Assembly: GCA_036568605.1 (NCBI GenBank)
Contig: DATCSE010000609.1
Span: forward strand, 1 to 5,536
Source: DATCSE01 sp036568605
GTDB lineage: Bacteria; Pseudomonadota; Gammaproteobacteria; Burkholderiales; Burkholderiaceae_C
Direction: 5' to 3'
Length of the DNA: 5,536 nucleotides
Shown here: positions 1-5,536 of the stretch, one piece after another
Layout of the letters: every line of letters starts with the position of its first letter
How positions within the stretch are numbered: the stretch's first letter is position 1
Notes under the pieces: generated by a model
What the model saw: the letters and a program-made list of their open reading frames with translations, nothing else
Told to the model about the DNA's origin: nothing
Database searches by the model: none
Translations under genes and position numbers: made by a program

Positions 1-1
1 C

Positions 2-1690
2 GACGACGAGCAGGCCCGCCTCGCGAGCACGATACAGGCCAGCGGCGTCGCGCTGATGCGAATCGTCAACGACATTCTCGACCTGTCCAAGCTCGAGGCC
101 GGCAAGCTGCAACTCGAGCAGAACGACTTCGATTTGCGCGACGTGCTGGAGCAGGTGCGGTCGCTGCTCGATCCCGCGGCGGCACAGAAAGGGCTTTCGC
201 TGGCCATCCGCGTCCCGGCCGAGCTGGACACGCGCGTCCGCGGCGATGCAATGCGACTGCAGCAGGTGCTCAACAACCTGATCGGCAATGCGATCAAGTT
301 CACCCAGCGCGGCGGCATCCGCGTGACGCTGGCCGCGGCGGATGCCGCCGGCGATGGTCTGCTGTCGTACCGCCTCTCGGTCGCCGACACCGGCATTGGC
401 ATCGAGCCCGATGCGCTGGCCCGCGTCTTCGATCCTTTCGAGCAGGCCGACAACGCCACGTCGCGCCGCTACGGCGGCACGGGCCTCGGTCTCGCGATCG
501 TCAAGCGGCTCGTGAAGGAGTTCGGCGGCGACGTCAGCGTCGAGAGCGCGGTCGGACGCGGCAGCACCTTCGCGTTCACCTGCTGCCTGGCGAAGCCCGA
601 AGCCTCCTCACTGCTGACGCCCGACACATCCCCCCGAGCGGACCTGCAGCTCGAGAACCGGCGGGTGCTGCTGGTGGAAGACAACCCGGTCAACCAGCTC
701 TACGCACAGGCGATCCTCGATCGGCATTCCTGCGACACCACGATCGCCGACAACGGCCTGATCGCCGTCGAGTGCTGGCGTTCGTCTTCCTTCGACCTCA
801 TCCTGATGGACTGCCACATGCCTGAAATGGACGGTTTCGAATCGGCACGCGCGATTCGCGCGGAAGAGCAATCCGGCGGCACCCGCCGCACGCCCATCAT
901 CGGGATCACGGCCAGCGCGCTGCCGGCCGATCGTGACGCGTGCCTGGACGCGGGCATGGACGATGTGCTCGTGAAGCCCTTTGGTCCCCAGGAGTTCGTC
1001 GACATGATGGGGCGCTGGTGCAACCGGCTGCCGGGCAGTGAATCGAAGCCGGCGAGCAACGATCCGGCCCGTGAGCCGCCGTCCGTGAGGACCGTTCCGG
1101 CCGTGGCCCCGGCGGCGATCATCGCCCCGTCGCGCAAGCATGACCTGCTGGGCGTGCTGCTGGGATTTCAGCAGCTCGGCCGCCGGTTCATCGATGGCGA
1201 GATCGGCACGAGCGATTTCCTGTTCGAAACCTGCCGGCGCATCGCGCAGGCCTTGGCCTGCCACGACGTGGTCATCTGGACCTTCTCCGAGGTCGACCAC
1301 CGCCCGGCGTTGTGCCCGCTCGCCCGCTACGAATCGCAGTCCGACACCTTGATCGACGACAACCGGCCACGCTTGGGCCTGGGCGCGGATTGGCGCCGGC
1401 TCATCGAGGACGGTTACCAGCTGCCCGACAAGCAACCCCAGCCTGACCAGGCACCCGAAATCGAACCCGGCGCCATGCTCGAAGTCACGTATGCCGTCAA
1501 CGCCGAGCCGCTGGGTGTCCTCGCCTGCGGCCGGCACGTCCACGGCGCATGGACGCACGAACAAGTTCAACTCCTGCGCCGGATCGCCTCGCGCATCGGG
1601 GTCGCGCTGCTGCGCGCGGTCGACTCGGCGATGGTCAGCGCCCGGCATTCGATTCACCCGCAAGCGCTTGACCAGCACCCAGCCGGCTGA
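2..1690 (+). CDS. Hybrid sensor histidine kinase (HK-REC-GAF), 5' partial
   Basis: This is the C-terminal part of a hybrid histidine kinase, which autophosphorylates on His and passes the phosphate to its own receiver domain. The frame is open to the window edge, so the Met codon at 56 is internal. Numbering from that Met, residues 1-22 are the end of the HisKA dimerisation helix (IVNDILDLSKLEAGKLQLE). The phosphoacceptor His should lie roughly 20-25 residues before the window. HATPase_c spans about 66-180: N box N74/N78, G1 box DTGIGI (111-116), F box FDPF (125-128), G2 box GTGLGL (141-146). A receiver domain spans about 202-325, with acidic pair E208/D209, phosphoacceptor D252 in LMDCHMPEMDG, T285 and K307; all key residues are intact. 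A Pro/Ala-rich linker (about 326-360) leads to a GAF-like domain (about 362-525). A GAF after the receiver is unusual, as GAF normally precedes the kinase core. No transmembrane segment, HPt or DNA-binding domain is seen. The input region is missing, so the stimulus is unknown. The stop is 6 bases before the next gene, suggesting an operon. Kinase and receiver calls are near certain; the GAF call rests on overall pattern. Confidence 0.95.
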   Translation, partial: DDEQARLASTIQASGVALMRIVNDILDLSKLEAGKLQLEQNDFDLRDVLEQVRSLLDPAAAQKGLSLAIRVPAELDTRVRGDAMRLQQVLNNLIGNAIKFTQRGGIRVTLAAADAAGDGLLSYRLSVADTGIGIEPDALARVFDPFEQADNATSRRYGGTGLGLAIVKRLVKEFGGDVSVESAVGRGSTFAFTCCLAKPEASSLLTPDTSPRADLQLENRRVLLVEDNPVNQLYAQAILDRHSCDTTIADNGLIAVECWRSSSFDLILMDCHMPEMDGFESARAIRAEEQSGGTRRTPIIGITASALPADRDACLDAGMDDVLVKPFGPQEFVDMMGRWCNRLPGSESKPASNDPAREPPSVRTVPAVAPAAIIAPSRKHDLLGVLLGFQQLGRRFIDGEIGTSDFLFETCRRIAQALACHDVVIWTFSEVDHRPALCPLARYESQSDTLIDDNRPRLGLGADWRRLIEDGYQLPDKQPQPDQAPEIEPGAMLEVTYAVNAEPLGVLACGRHVHGAWTHEQVQLLRRIASRIGVALLRAVDSAMVSARHSIHPQALDQHPAG

Positions 1691-1696
1691 ACCCAC

Positions 1697-2848
1697 ATGC
1701 TAGAAGCCCAATGGCCGCTCCTGGTCCGCAACGCGCAGGACCTGGCGGAAGCGAGCGACCCGTGCAGCCGGGCGCGGCTTCTGGCCGACCGCGTCGGTTT
1801 GCTGGCCCGGCACGGCCTCGCAGCGCATGCCGCAGCGCTGTTGCCGGAAGCGCAAGACGCGGTCCTCGAGCTCGATGACGGCGAGGCATTCGTCAGGCTT
1901 GCGATCGCCGAGGCGATCACCGCCTACCACACGCCGAAAGGCTACCAGACGCTCGATATCTTCGAGACCGCGGTCGAGGCTGCGCGCGAACACCGCCTGC
2001 CGGAGCTCGAGGCAGAGGCGGCCGTCTGGCTGGCGATATCGCGGCGCAGCCACGGCTTCGACATGTCCGGCGCGATCGAGGCGATCCAGTTCGCGCTGCA
2101 GCATGCCGGCCCTTTGTGCGAATCCACGCTGCCGCGTGCCTTGTACATGGCGGGCAACTATTTCGCGACGGTCGGGCTGCGTGCCGATGCGCAGCGATGC
2201 CATCACGAGGCCGCGCGCCTCGCGCATCGCGCCAAGGACGTGCAGCTGTGCGAGGCGATCGCGACGTATCCATTGTTCGTCGAGCTGCACGAAGCACGCG
2301 CCGCGTACGCCAGGGGCGCGCTGTCGCCCGTCGCCGGGCAGGATCTGGAGGATCGCTTGCGGGCCACCGTCGGTCGCCTGTCATACGGGGCCAATCGCAC
2401 GCAGCTTCAGATCGACCTGGGCGAGGTGCTGCGGTTGGTCGGGCGGCACGCCGAGGCCGTCAAGCTGTTCGACCTGCACCTGCCGCAGGGCGAAGTCCAG
2501 GGAATGAACGACATCGAGCTGTTGATGGGTCGCAGCGATCGCGCCGTGTGCCTACTGCATTTGCATGAAAAACGTGCGGCGTCGCAGGAGCGCAGTCCTA
2601 TCCGCCATGCGCTGGCGGGGCGGATGTATCTCTACCATCGCGCCGCGCTGCTGACGAATCTGATGGAGATGGAACAGTTGCTGGGCCGGCCCGAAGCGGC
2701 CGCCGAGTTCTCCGTCAGGGCCGCCGATGCATGGGGCCAGCATGAGCAGGAGGTCGCCGCTTTCCGTGTCGCGATCGATGCGGCCGATCTGCGCTCATCC
2801 CTGCCCGCCGAACCCCACCTGTCGTTGGTTCAGGGTACGGCGCTCTGA
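1697..2848 (+). CDS. TPR-like helical-repeat protein, first tandem copy
   Basis: I do not recognise a named family member. The 383-residue product is almost entirely Ala/Leu/Glu/Arg-rich helix and has no signal peptide or membrane segment, so it is probably cytoplasmic. TPR-like helix pairs with the small-residue pattern are seen at about 147-181 (ALYMAGNYFATVGLRADAQR), 235-265 (LGEVLRLVGRHAEAVKLFDL) and 315-347 (ALLTNLMEMEQLLGRPEAAA), and probably also at 91-140. TPR arrays usually bind other proteins; no catalytic motif is visible. The start is chosen because its MLE-QWPLL N-terminus matches the start of the next gene exactly in register. There is no clear Shine-Dalgarno sequence in the 6 bases after the kinase stop, so translation probably depends on coupling to the kinase gene. 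It is about 65% identical to the following gene by hand alignment. Possible roles are modulating the adjacent kinase or its receiver, or scaffolding; it could also correspond to the sensory half of a TPR-GGDEF protein without its enzyme domain. The gene is certain; the function is not. Confidence 0.9.
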   Translation: MLEAQWPLLVRNAQDLAEASDPCSRARLLADRVGLLARHGLAAHAAALLPEAQDAVLELDDGEAFVRLAIAEAITAYHTPKGYQTLDIFETAVEAAREHRLPELEAEAAVWLAISRRSHGFDMSGAIEAIQFALQHAGPLCESTLPRALYMAGNYFATVGLRADAQRCHHEAARLAHRAKDVQLCEAIATYPLFVELHEARAAYARGALSPVAGQDLEDRLRATVGRLSYGANRTQLQIDLGEVLRLVGRHAEAVKLFDLHLPQGEVQGMNDIELLMGRSDRAVCLLHLHEKRAASQERSPIRHALAGRMYLYHRAALLTNLMEMEQLLGRPEAAAEFSVRAADAWGQHEQEVAAFRVAIDAADLRSSLPAEPHLSLVQGTAL

Positions 2849-2867
2849 TCGCACGGACGATAGCCGC

Positions 2868-4016
2868 ATGCTGGAAACACAATGGCCGCTCCTGCTCCGC
2901 AACGCGCAGGGGTTGACGGAGGCGAGCGATCCGGTCGTCCGGGCACGGCTGCTCGCCGACCGCGTAGGGCTGCTGGCCCGCCACGGCTTCGCGTCCCACG
3001 CCGCCGCGTTGCTGCCGGAGGCGCGAGAGGCGGTACTCGAGCTCGATGACGGCGAAGCGTTCGTTCGGCTCGCGATCGCCGAGTCGATCACCGGCTTTGC
3101 CACGACCAGTGGAATCGAGGCGTCCGATCTCTTCAGCACCGCCATCGAGGCGGCACGCGAGCACCGATTGCCTGAGCTCGAGGCAGAGGCTTCCATATGG
3201 GCGGCCAGTGTCCGGTGGTCGCGCGGGCCCGACAACGCCGGCGTGGTCGAATGGATCCGATTCGCGTTGCAGCATGCGGGCCCGGCCTGCGAATCCACGC
3301 TGCCGAACGCCCTGTACCGAGCCGGCAACTGCTTCGTCTCCGTCGGCCTGCACGACGACGCACAGCGCTGGTACCGCCACGCCATGCGCGCCGCGCGCCG
3401 TGCCGAGGACCAGCAGCTGTGCGAGGCCATTGCGACGTACCCGCTGCTGATCGAGCTCAACAACGCACGTGCCGCCTATGTGCAGGGCACGCTGGCGCGT
3501 GCCGACGCGCAGGATCTCGAGGAGCGCCTGGGCGCGGCGGCCGGCCAGCAGTCGTATGCCGGCGGCAAGCGTGCGCAGATTCAGATTCACCGGGCCGAGG
3601 CGCTGCGCCTGATGGGACGGTACGCGGAGGCCATCAAGGTGCTGGACCTGTACCTGCCGCAGAGCCAGGTCCGGGGGTTGGGCAGTATCGAGCTGCTGAT
3701 AGGCCGCAGCGATCGCGCCGTCTGCCAGCTTCGCCTGCACGACAAACGCGGCGCGTCACAAGAGCGCCAACACATTCGCCATGCATTGGCGGCGGGTCGC
3801 ATGTCGCTCTACTCGCGCGCCGCCCTGCTGACGAACCTCGTCGAGATGGAGCAGCTGCTCGGTCACCCCGAGGCCGCTGGCGAGCTGTCCATCGGCGCCG
3901 CCGACATGTGGAGCCGGCGCGAACGCCAACTCGATGCTTTGCGCGGCGAGCTCGAAGCGACCGATCTGCGGTCCTTGCTGCCGATCGAACCGTTGGCTCA
4001 GCGGACGAGGTGGTGA
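2868..4016 (+). CDS. TPR-like helical-repeat protein, second tandem copy
   Basis: This 382-residue paralogue of the preceding gene is about 65% identical to it, with only two single-residue gaps apart from the tail. Conservation is highest in residues 1-70 (about 60 of 70 identical) and in the C-terminal blocks IELL-GRSDRAVC, ASQER--IRHAL and RAALLTNL-EMEQLLG. It is low at about 71-90, 111-130 and 160-180 and in the last 50 residues. TPR-like helix pairs occur at the same places as in the first copy (about 147-181, 236-266, 316-348). No signal peptide, membrane segment or enzyme motif is seen. The frame is open upstream to an ATG at 2727, but homology between the copies begins exactly at the ATG at 2868, which is therefore the start. 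A weak GGA lies about 10 bases upstream. The gap to the first copy is 19 bases, so the two are probably co-transcribed with the kinase. It converges on argJ, with 33 bases between the stops. Role unknown; probably a protein-interaction partner related to, but diverged from, the first copy. Confidence 0.9.
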   Translation: MLETQWPLLLRNAQGLTEASDPVVRARLLADRVGLLARHGFASHAAALLPEAREAVLELDDGEAFVRLAIAESITGFATTSGIEASDLFSTAIEAAREHRLPELEAEASIWAASVRWSRGPDNAGVVEWIRFALQHAGPACESTLPNALYRAGNCFVSVGLHDDAQRWYRHAMRAARRAEDQQLCEAIATYPLLIELNNARAAYVQGTLARADAQDLEERLGAAAGQQSYAGGKRAQIQIHRAEALRLMGRYAEAIKVLDLYLPQSQVRGLGSIELLIGRSDRAVCQLRLHDKRGASQERQHIRHALAAGRMSLYSRAALLTNLVEMEQLLGHPEAAGELSIGAADMWSRRERQLDALRGELEATDLRSLLPIEPLAQRTRW

Positions 4017-4024
4017 TCGCGCCC

Positions 4025-4043
4025 CCGGGGTTCGCGACCCCGG
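4025..4043. terminator. GC-rich hairpin between convergent genes, possible bidirectional terminator
   Basis: A perfect 7-base-pair inverted repeat (CCGGGGT, loop TCGCG, ACCCCGG) lies in the 33 bases between the stop of the second TPR-like gene and the stop of argJ. Its position between convergent genes fits a shared terminator. Neither strand has a T tract after the stem, so it is not a classic intrinsic terminator. It could act with Rho, protect 3' ends, or be chance in GC-rich DNA. Confidence 0.4.
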
Positions 4044-4049
4044 CGACGC

Positions 4050-5282
4050 TCAGCTTCGGTAGTCGGCGTTGATCTTCACGTAGTCGTAGCTGAAGTCGCA
4101 GGTCCAGACAGTCGTCTGCGCGCTGCCGCGATGCAGGTCGATGCGCACCGTGATCTCGTCTTGTTTCATCACGCGCGCGCCGTCCTCCTCGCGATACGCC
4201 TCGCGCCGCCCGCCCTTCTCGACCACGTACACATCGTCGAGGAAGAGGTCGATCGCGCCCTGGTCGAGGTCGGCGATCCCCGCATAGCCGACCGCCGCGA
4301 GGATGCGCCCGAGGTTCGGATCGCTCGCGAAGAACGCGGTCTTCACGAGCGGCGAATGTGCGATCGCATAGGCCACCTGCCGGCACTCGTCCTCGGTCTT
4401 GCCGCCCTGCACCTGCACCGCGATGAACTTGGTCGCGCCCTCGCCGTCACGCACGATCGCCTGCGCCAGCTGCTGCGCGACCTCGATCACCGCGGCCCGC
4501 AGCGCGGCACCGTCTTCGCTGGCGAGCTGCGTGATCGGCGGGTTGCCGGCCTGATGAGTCGCGACCAGCACGAACGAGTCGTTGGTCGAGGTGTCGCCGT
4601 CGATCGTGATGCGGTTGAAAGACTGGTCCGCCGCTTCGCGCAGCAGCGGCGCGAGCAGCGCGGGAGCAATCGCCGCATCGGTCGCCACGAAACCCAGCAT
4701 GGTGGCCATGTTTGGCCGGATCATGCCGGCGCCCTTGCTGATGCCGGTGATGGTGACGGTCTTGCCGCCGAGCTGGATCCGGCGCGACGCAGCCTTGGGC
4801 ACCGTGTCGGTCGTCATGATCGCCGCGGCCGCATCGGCCCAGCGATCGGCGCCGCGATCGGCCAGTGCAGCCGGCAGCGCGGCCTCGATGCGATCGACCG
4901 GCAGGCTCTCCATGATCACGCCGGTCGAGAACGGCAGCACCTGCTCGGCCGCGATATCGAGCTGCTTCGCGAGCGCGGCGCAGCTCGCACGTGCCCGGGC
5001 CAGACCGTCGGCGCCGGTGCCGGCGTTCGCATTGCCAGTGTTGATCAGGATTGCGCGCGGCGCTGGCTGGCCGGGCGCCAGCCGCTCGCGGCAGATCTGC
5101 ACCGGCGCCGCGCAGAACCGGTTCTGCGTGAACACGCCGGCGACCGAGCTGCCTTCGGCCAGCGTCATCACGGTTAGGTCGCGGCGGTTGGCCTTGCGCA
5201 CGCCAGCCATCGCGATGCCGATCATCACGCCGGCGACGGGATGCAGCGCCTTCGGGTCCGGGGCTTGGAGATTGACGGGCAT
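4050..5282 (-). CDS. argJ: Bifunctional ornithine acetyltransferase / N-acetylglutamate synthase ArgJ
   Basis: ArgJ moves the acetyl group from N-acetylornithine to glutamate, giving ornithine and N-acetylglutamate (EC 2.3.1.35), in the cyclic arginine pathway. Many members also make N-acetylglutamate from acetyl-CoA (EC 2.3.1.1). It is cytoplasmic. The 410-residue product has the usual family length. Visible motifs are INTGNANAGTG (about 80-90), STGVI with the oxyanion-hole pair T120/G121, K183, and the self-cleavage site NMA/TMLGF between A193 and T194. T194 is the N-terminal nucleophile of the beta chain. GDTSTNDS (229-236), GEGATKF (280-286, with E281), SDPNLGRI (320-327) and the C-terminal NADYRS (N405, S410) follow. 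All key residues are present, so the enzyme should be active and split into chains of 193 and 217 residues. The frame extends upstream to an ATG at 5348, but family homology begins at MPVNL, so the start at 5282 is chosen; only a weak GAG ribosome-binding candidate precedes it. It is convergent with the TPR-like genes and functionally unrelated to them. Whether it is mono- or bifunctional cannot be decided from sequence alone. Confidence 0.97.
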   Translation of the reverse strand: MPVNLQAPDPKALHPVAGVMIGIAMAGVRKANRRDLTVMTLAEGSSVAGVFTQNRFCAAPVQICRERLAPGQPAPRAILINTGNANAGTGADGLARARASCAALAKQLDIAAEQVLPFSTGVIMESLPVDRIEAALPAALADRGADRWADAAAAIMTTDTVPKAASRRIQLGGKTVTITGISKGAGMIRPNMATMLGFVATDAAIAPALLAPLLREAADQSFNRITIDGDTSTNDSFVLVATHQAGNPPITQLASEDGAALRAAVIEVAQQLAQAIVRDGEGATKFIAVQVQGGKTEDECRQVAYAIAHSPLVKTAFFASDPNLGRILAAVGYAGIADLDQGAIDLFLDDVYVVEKGGRREAYREEDGARVMKQDEITVRIDLHRGSAQTTVWTCDFSYDYVKINADYRS

Positions 5283-5343
5283 GGCGGTCTCGGCACGTGG
5301 CGGGGAGTTCGGGCGGGCCGATTGTAGGAACTCCGTGCAACAT

Positions 5344-5400
5344 CCCACTGGTGCAGATGACCTGTCATTGGCGCGGGCACGGGGCGTGCATTACAGTGGG
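5344..5400. repeat. Nested inverted repeats in the argJ upstream region
   Basis: An outer pair CCCACTG (5344-5350) and CAGTGGG (5394-5400) encloses two smaller dyads. These are ATGAC-CT-GTCAT (5357-5368) and GCACG-GGG-CGTGC (5377-5389). As RNA this could form a branched fold with an outer 7-base-pair stem and two hairpins; as DNA the ATGAC dyad could be a protein site. The arms are short and GC-rich DNA yields such pairs by chance, so the functional reading is tentative. The repeats themselves are exact. Confidence 0.5.
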
Positions 5401-5418
5401 CAGCAAAGAAAACAAAAA
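5390..5418 (-). promoter_or_regulatory. Possible argJ promoter
   Basis: On the minus strand a TGTAAT hexamer (5395-5390) matches the -10 consensus at five of six positions. A poor -35 candidate, TTTTTG (5418-5413), lies 17 bases upstream. Transcription from here would give a leader of about 100 bases before the argJ start at 5282. The -10 overlaps one arm of an inverted repeat (5394-5400). This is weak evidence, as the -35 is far from consensus; another TACAAT lies at 5326-5321 without a matching -35. Confidence 0.25.
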
Positions 5419-5536
5419 GCAAAACACAGATCCGGGCGCTGCAGGAAATTGTGGAGGCGGCAGCGGCAGACCAACGAACCGGACGACTCACAACTGAAGT
5501 TCATGTTGGGAATCCTCTGCCGATGATGCCGTTCTT

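Larger units (their letters stand above)
1697..4016 (+). repeat. Tandem gene duplication (two diverged direct copies)
   Basis: The two TPR-like genes form a direct repeat with an initial offset of 1171 bases. Similarity begins at the ATG and ends around the stop: both stops are followed by TCGC, giving a shared TGATCGC at 2846-2852 and 4014-4020. Sequence upstream of the two ATGs is not similar. Short exact matches persist, for example 20 bases at 1865-1884 and 3036-3055, and CAATGGCCGCTCCTG near each start. The copies are well diverged, so the duplication is old rather than an assembly artefact. No insertion sequence or other mobile boundary is visible. Confidence 0.85.
5283..5536. other. 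Region upstream of argJ, no supported gene
   Basis: This 254-base stretch holds no reading frame I would call a gene. Short frames on both strands look like chance by composition. A CACGTG palindrome is at 5294-5299. Nested inverted repeats occupy 5344-5400 and an A-rich patch (top strand) covers about 5402-5429. At the right edge, ATG codons at 5523 and 5526 open a top-strand frame. Minus-strand frames ending at 5501 and at 5488 are also open to the edge. Which of these, if any, belongs to the neighbouring gene cannot be told from so few codons. I looked for the C-terminal zinc-binding motif of SecA, a common neighbour of argJ in Burkholderiales as I recall, and did not find it. Confidence 0.6.

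Noticed and set aside
1139..1180. HPt-like motif (H-D-L-L-G) after the receiver domain
   Set aside because: The conserved Lys of H-x-L-K-G is missing, the downstream Gly spacing is wrong, and the segment fits the first helix of the GAF-like domain.
608..1696. Long minus-strand open frame (362 codons) opposite the kinase gene
   Set aside because: It lies opposite clear kinase, receiver and GAF coding, its translation has no recognisable domain, and long antisense frames are expected in GC-rich coding DNA.
2727..2867. Upstream start for the second TPR-like gene, overlapping the first
   Set aside because: The extra 47 residues lack similarity to the first copy and are Arg/Pro/Ser-rich out-of-frame sequence; homology begins exactly at 2868.
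2715..3740. Long minus-strand frame opposite the second TPR-like gene, resembling the frame opposite the first copy (1700-2290)
   Set aside because: The resemblance follows from the duplication of the sense genes. The translation is Arg/Gln/Gly-rich with no domain, as expected for a shadow frame.
1901..4367. Six copies of the octamer GCGATCGC (1901, 2255, 2535, 3072, 3709, 4360)
   Set aside because: Two pairs are the same codons in the two paralogues (Ala-Ile-Ala and Ser-Asp-Arg), and most of the others fit GC-rich codon use, so there is no need for a special repeat family.
4131..5177. Top-strand frame of 348 codons opposite argJ
   Set aside because: It lies fully inside argJ, whose identity is unambiguous; the product is His/Arg/Gly-rich and has no recognisable motif.
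5283..5348. Upstream argJ start adding 22 residues
   Set aside because: The extension (MGCCTEFLQS...) is not ArgJ-like; the typical N-terminus MPVNL starts at 5282.
5297..5497. Top-strand frame of 66 codons upstream of argJ
   Set aside because: It has low-complexity Gly/Thr/Asn composition, no ribosome-binding site and no recognisable motif, and it crosses the argJ regulatory region.

Overview
This is a GC-rich, almost fully coding window, most likely from a betaproteobacterium, probably of the order Burkholderiales. That placement rests mainly on the ArgJ N-terminus (MPVNLQAPDPKALHPVAGV and the following RKANRRDL segment), which reads like Burkholderiales ArgJ. It is a judgement from memory of the family, not a search. 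Codon use looks uniform across the genes, with no clear sign of recent transfer.

Layout. Positions 2-1690 (+) hold the 3' part of a hybrid sensor histidine kinase. It contains the second dimerisation helix, the ATP-binding domain, a receiver domain and an unusual C-terminal GAF-like domain. The phosphoacceptor histidine lies just outside the window. Six bases later comes a 383-residue helical-repeat (TPR-like) protein (1697-2848). Nineteen bases after that comes its 382-residue paralogue (2868-4016). By hand alignment the two are about 65% identical, so this is a tandem gene duplication. The three genes look like one operon. After 33 bases with a GC-rich hairpin, the convergent gene argJ (5282-4050, minus strand) follows, encoding the bifunctional ornithine acetyltransferase/N-acetylglutamate synthase. 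The remaining 254 bases (5283-5536) are the argJ upstream region. They hold nested inverted repeats and a conspicuous A-rich/T-rich patch, but no gene I can support.

How the genes work together. argJ is arginine-biosynthesis housekeeping and simply abuts the other transcription unit. The kinase and the two TPR-like proteins are the accessory part. Their tight spacing suggests that the duplicated proteins act with the kinase as interaction partners or modulators of its phosphorelay. No output domain (DNA binding, GGDEF, EAL, HPt) is visible, so the downstream target is unknown. The duplicated TPR-like pair next to a HK-REC-GAF kinase is the most interesting element here; its function is inference.
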